Source: Streptomyces exfoliatus
GTDB taxonomy: Bacteria > Actinomycetota > Actinomycetes > Streptomycetales > Streptomycetaceae
Direction: 5' to 3'
DNA: 64,000 bases
Assembly: GCF_000725545.1 (NCBI RefSeq)
Contig: NZ_JNZP01000017.1
Coordinates: 172,873-236,872 of the forward strand
A program made the position numbers and the translations under genes. The stretch's first letter is position 1. Each line of letters starts with the position of its first letter. Below are positions 60,482 to 64,000 of the stretch, piece by piece. Below the pieces are notes generated by a model that was given only the letters and a program-made list of their open reading frames with translations, had not been told where the DNA came from and searched no databases.

Positions 60482-61282
60482 ATGGCGATGTTCGTGCACG
60501 TGACCTCGGCGGCGAACGCGCCGCGCATCCGGCGGTCGGGGATCCGGGCGGCCGGCCACGGACAGGGCAACGCGCGCGGGGTCTACTGCTTCCCGGTCCT
60601 GCCGTCGTACACCCTCACCCACCAATGGCTGCGCGAGCTGGCCCGTTTCGGCAGCCGGGGCGGGCTCGTGGCGGTCCACGTACGGCTCGACGACGCCCAG
60701 GACGTGCTGGTCGGACGTTATACCGACCGTGCGCGGGAGGCCCAGGCCACCGTTTCCGCGTCAGAGGCGGTGCGGCGGATCGCGGCCCTGGACGATCCGC
60801 GCGGGTGGGAGGTGTTCGTCCCCCGGGCGATCCGGCCGCGTGAAGTGCACCGGGTCCGCGCCGCTCCGCAGGTGGCGGGCTGGCGGTACCTGCCGGACGC
60901 GCACGGTGTGCGCCCCTGCACCTGTTTCGGGTGCCGCGTGCGCGGCGGGTACGGCGCGCGGCGCCTGCGCGAGCGGTTGCCGCATCCGCTGGACGGTCCG
61001 CCGCCACCCCCGAGAGTGCTGCTCGCCCGGGTCGAAGCCGGTGACCCCGGGGACCCGGCCGCGCTGCGGGAGGCACTGCACTGGTTCGGGATGCGTCGGC
61101 GCGGCCCGCTCGCCCGGTTGAGTCGCCTCGCCGCCCACCCCGACCCCGGCGTGCGGGAGGACCTGGTGTGGGCGGTCGCCCGTTGGTCCACCCCAGGGGT
61201 CACCGAACTCCTTGACGGCCTCGCCGACGACCCGGACCCGGACGTCCGGGAGGCAGTCGAAGTCGCCCGTGATCCGCTGTGA
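60482..61282 (+). CDS. Unknown protein: ART-like N-terminus, Cys cluster, HEAT-like C-terminus
   Basis: 266-aa protein. Residues 1-110 (MFVHVTSAANAPRIRRSGIRA, RGVYCFPVLPSYTLTHQWL, LVAVHVRLDD) recall an ADP-ribosyltransferase/RNA 2'-phosphotransferase-like pattern (HxTS, GI, H-V-L), a weak resemblance. A Cys cluster CTCFGC (about 139-144) may bind zinc. The C-terminal 90 residues form HEAT-like repeats (LARLSRLAAHPDPGVREDLVWAVA, ELLDGLADDPDPDVREAVE). Start ATG 60482 follows a -10-like TAACAT at 60468-60473; no Shine-Dalgarno sequence. Confidence 0.7.
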   Translation: MAMFVHVTSAANAPRIRRSGIRAAGHGQGNARGVYCFPVLPSYTLTHQWLRELARFGSRGGLVAVHVRLDDAQDVLVGRYTDRAREAQATVSASEAVRRIAALDDPRGWEVFVPRAIRPREVHRVRAAPQVAGWRYLPDAHGVRPCTCFGCRVRGGYGARRLRERLPHPLDGPPPPPRVLLARVEAGDPGDPAALREALHWFGMRRRGPLARLSRLAAHPDPGVREDLVWAVARWSTPGVTELLDGLADDPDPDVREAVEVARDPL

Positions 61283-61307
61283 CCAACGACTGATCGGAAC
61301 GGATCGT

Positions 61308-61739
61308 CTAGCGGGCGAGCTGGTCGCGCAGCCAGGCGGGGGCCGGGTTGACGTGGGCGCGGCCGGCCACGACGACGGTGGGCACGGTCTCGTCGCCGCC
61401 GGTGGCCGCGCGTACCACCGCCGCCGCCTCCGGGTCGCGCCAGATGTCGACCCAGTGCGCCCTGCGTGCGCGGGCGCCGAGACGCAGGCGAAGGCGGAGG
61501 CAGAACACGCAGCCCGGCCGCCAGTAGACGATCGGCCGGCCGTCGGCCTCGGCACGGCGCCGGGCCTCCGCCGCCCCGGTCGACCTCGGGAAGGCCAGGG
61601 GCGAGGTGGCGGCGGCGAGCAGCACGAACAGCAGCAGGAGGCCCAGGGCCGTGCCGGGGCTCCCTCCGGCGGCCCGGCCGGCCGCGACGAGCGCACCGCA
61701 GAGCAGCAGCAGAACGGGAAGGATCCAGGCACGCGTCAT
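61308..61739 (-). CDS. Membrane-anchored glutaredoxin/mycoredoxin-like protein
   Basis: 143-aa protein with two N-terminal membrane segments (about 6-24 and 30-48) and a C-terminal glutaredoxin fold carrying YWRPGCVFCLRL (CxxC, about residues 71-83), TVPTVVVAGRAHVNP (cis-Pro loop). The domain resembles mycoredoxin, which reduces mycothiol-mixed disulfides. Convergent with the HEAT-like gene, 25 nt apart. Confidence 0.88.
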   Translation of the reverse strand: MTRAWILPVLLLLCGALVAAGRAAGGSPGTALGLLLLFVLLAAATSPLAFPRSTGAAEARRRAEADGRPIVYWRPGCVFCLRLRLRLGARARRAHWVDIWRDPEAAAVVRAATGGDETVPTVVVAGRAHVNPAPAWLRDQLAR

Positions 61740-61759
61740 GCGCCGGAGGCTATCGGCTC

Positions 61760-63196
61760 TCAGGAGACCCGTGCGGTGTCATGCGGCGACAGGTGTTCGG
61801 CGGCCGGCACGGCGACGGGCCACGGGTCCCGCCGGAGCCATGCGAGACCGAGGGCGAGGACGACGCCCGCGAGGACGAAGCCGTACCAGGGGGTGTGGCC
61901 CGAGGGCGCCGTCTCGTACACGAGGGCGGCCGAGAGCACGGCGAGGACCTGTCCGGTCCGCCCGCGCCAGGCGACCGCCGCGACGACGGCCGTCCCCCAC
62001 AGCAGGTACCAGGGCTGCACCATCGGTGACAGGGCGACGAGCGCCACCAGCGAGAGGCCGAGTCCGAGGACCGGGTCGAGGGCGCCCTTCCACGACCGCC
62101 ACGCGAGCCACACGATGAGGGCGAGGGCGACGAGCAGTCCGAGCTTCTGCACGAGGCCCTTCACGGGGTCGGGGTCGTCGCCGACGAGCAGCCCGAGGCC
62201 GAGGCCGAGATCGCTGGTCACGGACAGCGCGGTGTGGATAGAACCGGCGACGCTCTGGGTCCGCAGCCACCCGAACCCGGTCCCGGCCAGCACCGTCGCC
62301 CCCGCCGCCACCGCGCCCGCGACGGCCCCCGGAAGCACGAGGCCCTTGGCCAGGCCCCGTACGCCGCCGTCCCGGCGCGCGATCATCACGCCGATGAAGA
62401 GCAGCGCGACCGCCGCCGGCGACTTGATCATCATCGCGAAGCCGACGAGGACACAGCCGAGCACCCACCGCCCGCGCGTGGCGAGCAGCACGCCGCCGAG
62501 GACGAGGCCGATCATCAGTCCGTCGTTGTGCATGCCGCCGACGACGTGGATCAGGAGGAGCGGGTTGAGGGCGGCCAGCCAGACCGCGCCCGCACGGCCG
62601 CCGGGACCGCCGCCGAGTCCCCGTACCGCCCAGACGATGAGGGCGAGCGCGGCCAGGGCGATCAGCCGCATCCCGAGGACGGCGGGCACGACGGCCCCGC
62701 CGGTCACCTCGACCACCGCGGCGGCGAGGAGCAGGAAGACGGGTCCGTACGGTGCGGGGGTGTCGGTCCAGTTGCCGCCGACGCTCGCCGCCGCGTCCGC
62801 CCCGAGCTGGTCGGGGCGGAGGAGGGAGGGCCCGCCGCCGTACACGTCGTGCCCTTCGAGGACCATGGCGCCCTGCGCGATGTAGCTGTAGACGTCCGCG
62901 CTGTACAGGGGCGGGGCGAGGAGCAGCGGCGCGGTCCAGCAGGCGAGGGTGGCGAGCACGCCGTCCCGGGCGCCCCGGGCGAGGAGGACGCCGTACCGCC
63001 ACCAGGCGGCGACGAGCAGGGTCAGGCCGAGGTACGCGAGGACGGCGCTGGCCAGGGTGAGCGCGGAGCCGCGCGGCTCCCACAGCCCCCAGCCGCCGCG
63101 TACCGGCAGCGTCCCGGCGGCCCAGCCGCCCACGGCGACGCCGAGAGCACCGGCCGCACCCAGCCACCGGCATCCTGACCCACTGAAAACCCACAT
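61760..63196 (-). CDS. MptB-family polyprenol-phosphomannose mannosyltransferase
   Basis: 478-aa GT-C membrane protein with about 12 hydrophobic segments, matching the polyprenol-phosphomannose-dependent alpha-1,6-mannosyltransferase (MptB/MptA) group: LYSADVYSYIAQGAMVLEGHDVYGGGP (acidic active-site loop), GGNWTDTPAPYGPVFLLLA, NPLLLIHVVGGMHND, MMIKSPAAVALLF, and SPMVQPWYLLWGT. Acceptor in Streptomyces unknown (lipoglycan). Start taken at ATG 63196 (MWVFSGSGCRW). 20 nt upstream of the glutaredoxin-like gene on the same strand. Confidence 0.88.
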   Translation of the reverse strand: MWVFSGSGCRWLGAAGALGVAVGGWAAGTLPVRGGWGLWEPRGSALTLASAVLAYLGLTLLVAAWWRYGVLLARGARDGVLATLACWTAPLLLAPPLYSADVYSYIAQGAMVLEGHDVYGGGPSLLRPDQLGADAAASVGGNWTDTPAPYGPVFLLLAAAVVEVTGGAVVPAVLGMRLIALAALALIVWAVRGLGGGPGGRAGAVWLAALNPLLLIHVVGGMHNDGLMIGLVLGGVLLATRGRWVLGCVLVGFAMMIKSPAAVALLFIGVMIARRDGGVRGLAKGLVLPGAVAGAVAAGATVLAGTGFGWLRTQSVAGSIHTALSVTSDLGLGLGLLVGDDPDPVKGLVQKLGLLVALALIVWLAWRSWKGALDPVLGLGLSLVALVALSPMVQPWYLLWGTAVVAAVAWRGRTGQVLAVLSAALVYETAPSGHTPWYGFVLAGVVLALGLAWLRRDPWPVAVPAAEHLSPHDTARVS

Positions 63197-63293
63197 GACG
63201 GGCCAACCTATCCCGGCCGGCCGGGGACCCCTGTTTCCAGCGGCCGCCCACCGCCCCGGCCCCGTCCTCGGGCGCCCGGTGCGACTCAGGCTT

Positions 63294-63367
63294 CAGGCAC
63301 CAGACCCAGGCCCAGGCACCAGGCCCAGGCACCAGGCACCAGGCACCAGGCACCAGGCACCAGGCAC
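63294..63367. repeat. CAGGCAC heptamer minisatellite
   Basis: About ten more or less degenerate tandem heptamers (caggcac with variants) in the gap between the MptB-type gene and the next gene, running up to its stop codon. Confidence 0.85.
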
Positions 63368-63370
63368 GTC

Positions 63371-63850
63371 CTACCTCGGGCGCTTGGTCTGCCCCCGGCC
63401 CCGTCCCGGCTTGTCCTCCTGGCCGCCGTCGGCGGAGGCGTCTCCCGTCGGTACGGCCGCGGGGTCGGTCGTCGTACCGTCTCCGGCCCCGGACGGCTCG
63501 GTCGACGCGCCCGGTTCCGACGCCGCCGGGGAGGCGGAGGGGTCCGTACCGCCGGCCCCGTCCCCGCCGGTCTCCCGCCCGTCGGCCCCGGTGGGCCGCG
63601 GGGAGCCGGAGACGCCGGGGACGACGGTCGGGTCCGCCTGGATCAGCGCGGGCGGCCCGTCGTTCGCGCCGCCGTCGGGGGAGCCCGTCCCGCCGCCGTC
63701 GCCGCCTCCGGCGAGCAGCGCGGCGCCGATGCCGAGGACCGCGACGCCTCCTGCGGCGAGCAGCCAGACGCCTGCCCGGCCGCGGCGTGCGGGGGCGTGA
63801 CGGCGGCGGCCGGGCCGGGGTGCGGCGGCTCCGGAGACGTGGTGGCTCAT
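63371..63850 (-). CDS. Low-complexity single-pass membrane protein
   Basis: 159-aa protein: basic N-terminus (GRRRHAPARRGRAG), a transmembrane helix (about residues 27-47), then an extracellular region rich in Gly/Asp/Pro/Ser/Thr (GGDGGGTGSPDGG and similar) with a basic end (GRGRGQTKRPR). No recognised domain; probably a wall-spanning linker-like protein. ATG 63850. Confidence 0.65.
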   Translation of the reverse strand: MSHHVSGAAAPRPGRRRHAPARRGRAGVWLLAAGGVAVLGIGAALLAGGGDGGGTGSPDGGANDGPPALIQADPTVVPGVSGSPRPTGADGRETGGDGAGGTDPSASPAASEPGASTEPSGAGDGTTTDPAAVPTGDASADGGQEDKPGRGRGQTKRPR

Positions 63851-63908
63851 GAGCCCGGATTGTAGGGATCACGACACACCCGGTGCGACACGGGTCACAC
63901 CGGGCGCC

Positions 63909-64000
63909 GCCCGTGGCCCCCGCCCGGTCCCGCCCGTGGCCCCCGCCCGGTCCCGCCCGTGGCCCCCGCCCGGTCCCGCTTGTCGACCGCCGCCCGGTCC
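63909..64000. repeat. Four 23-bp tandem units at the window edge
   Basis: Three near-identical 23-bp units (63909-63931, 63932-63954, 63955-63977; core cccgtggcccccgcccggtc) followed by a degenerate fourth (63978-64000). The array may continue beyond the window. No coding gene is supported here. Confidence 0.8.

Noticed and set aside
63294..63367. CRISPR array
   Set aside because: The heptamers are contiguous without spacers, and no cas genes are present; it is a minisatellite.
63909..64000. CRISPR-like 23-bp units
   Set aside because: Units are head-to-tail with no spacers.

Overview
The window is high-GC actinobacterial chromosome, almost certainly from a Streptomyces. Evidence: GC-biased codon use throughout, GTG starts, a WhiB-like regulator, DUF1707, DUF402 and DUF4245 proteins, SpoIIE-type phosphatases with an ATPase tail, and a DasR-like site before a chitinase. 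As I recall it, the order ppgK-ispH-xseA-xseB-DUF4245-glpX-whiB-like-fumarase-fumC-PP2C-PBP-oxyR-ahpC-ahpD is the conserved Streptomyces core order; I could not check this here. I see no rRNA, tRNA, CRISPR array, phage or transposase gene.

Layout. 1-7.1 kb: housekeeping metabolism (polyphosphate glucokinase cut by the window edge, isoprenoid enzyme IspH, an APC permease, exonuclease VII, a nitroreductase-like enzyme, GlpX). 7.2-15.7 kb: a WhiB-like regulator, a DUF1707 membrane-stress-type protein, an Fe-S class I fumarase, several exported proteins, and an iron-independent class II fumarase (FumC). 15.9-21.1 kb: DUF402 protein, PP2C phosphatase, bifunctional penicillin-binding protein. 21.4-25.1 kb: PadR regulator with an ABC exporter-like pair. 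25.2-27.4 kb: OxyR divergent from AhpC/AhpD. 27.4-34.5 kb: AI-2E-type transporter, a cell-wall hydrolase, PhoH, isoprenyl transferase and aldo/keto reductase.

34.8-48.2 kb is a Tad/Flp pilus locus on the minus strand. It has an unknown 389-aa protein, a 49-aa overlapping mini-gene, CpaB, TadZ, two TadE-like minor pilins, TadA, TadB, TadC, Flp pilin, a TadG-like protein without a normal start codon, a lipoprotein and an OmpA-domain protein. The prepilin peptidase lies a few genes away, with a DUF192 protein and a PIG-V-like mannosyltransferase between.

48.5-53.0 kb: secreted chitinase with a DasR-like site between its -35 and -10 regions, a Ser/Thr kinase and a secreted zinc carboxypeptidase. 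53.1-58.4 kb: a compact D-amino-acid module (RidA, IclR, PfkB kinase; divergently a D-threonine-aldolase/D-serine-dehydratase-like enzyme and an N-acyl-D-amino-acid deacylase). 58.4-64 kb: an SMI1/KNR4 protein, an unknown Cys-rich HEAT-like protein, a membrane-anchored glutaredoxin-like protein, an MptB-type mannosyltransferase, a low-complexity membrane protein and minisatellite-like repeats.

The most unusual points are an intergenic-type repeat inserted in frame in the PfkB kinase, two related MITE-like repeats abutting the stop codons of fumC and the isoprenyl transferase, the doubly overlapping mini-gene in the Tad operon, the startless TadG, and an iron-box-like site before the Fe-S fumarase.
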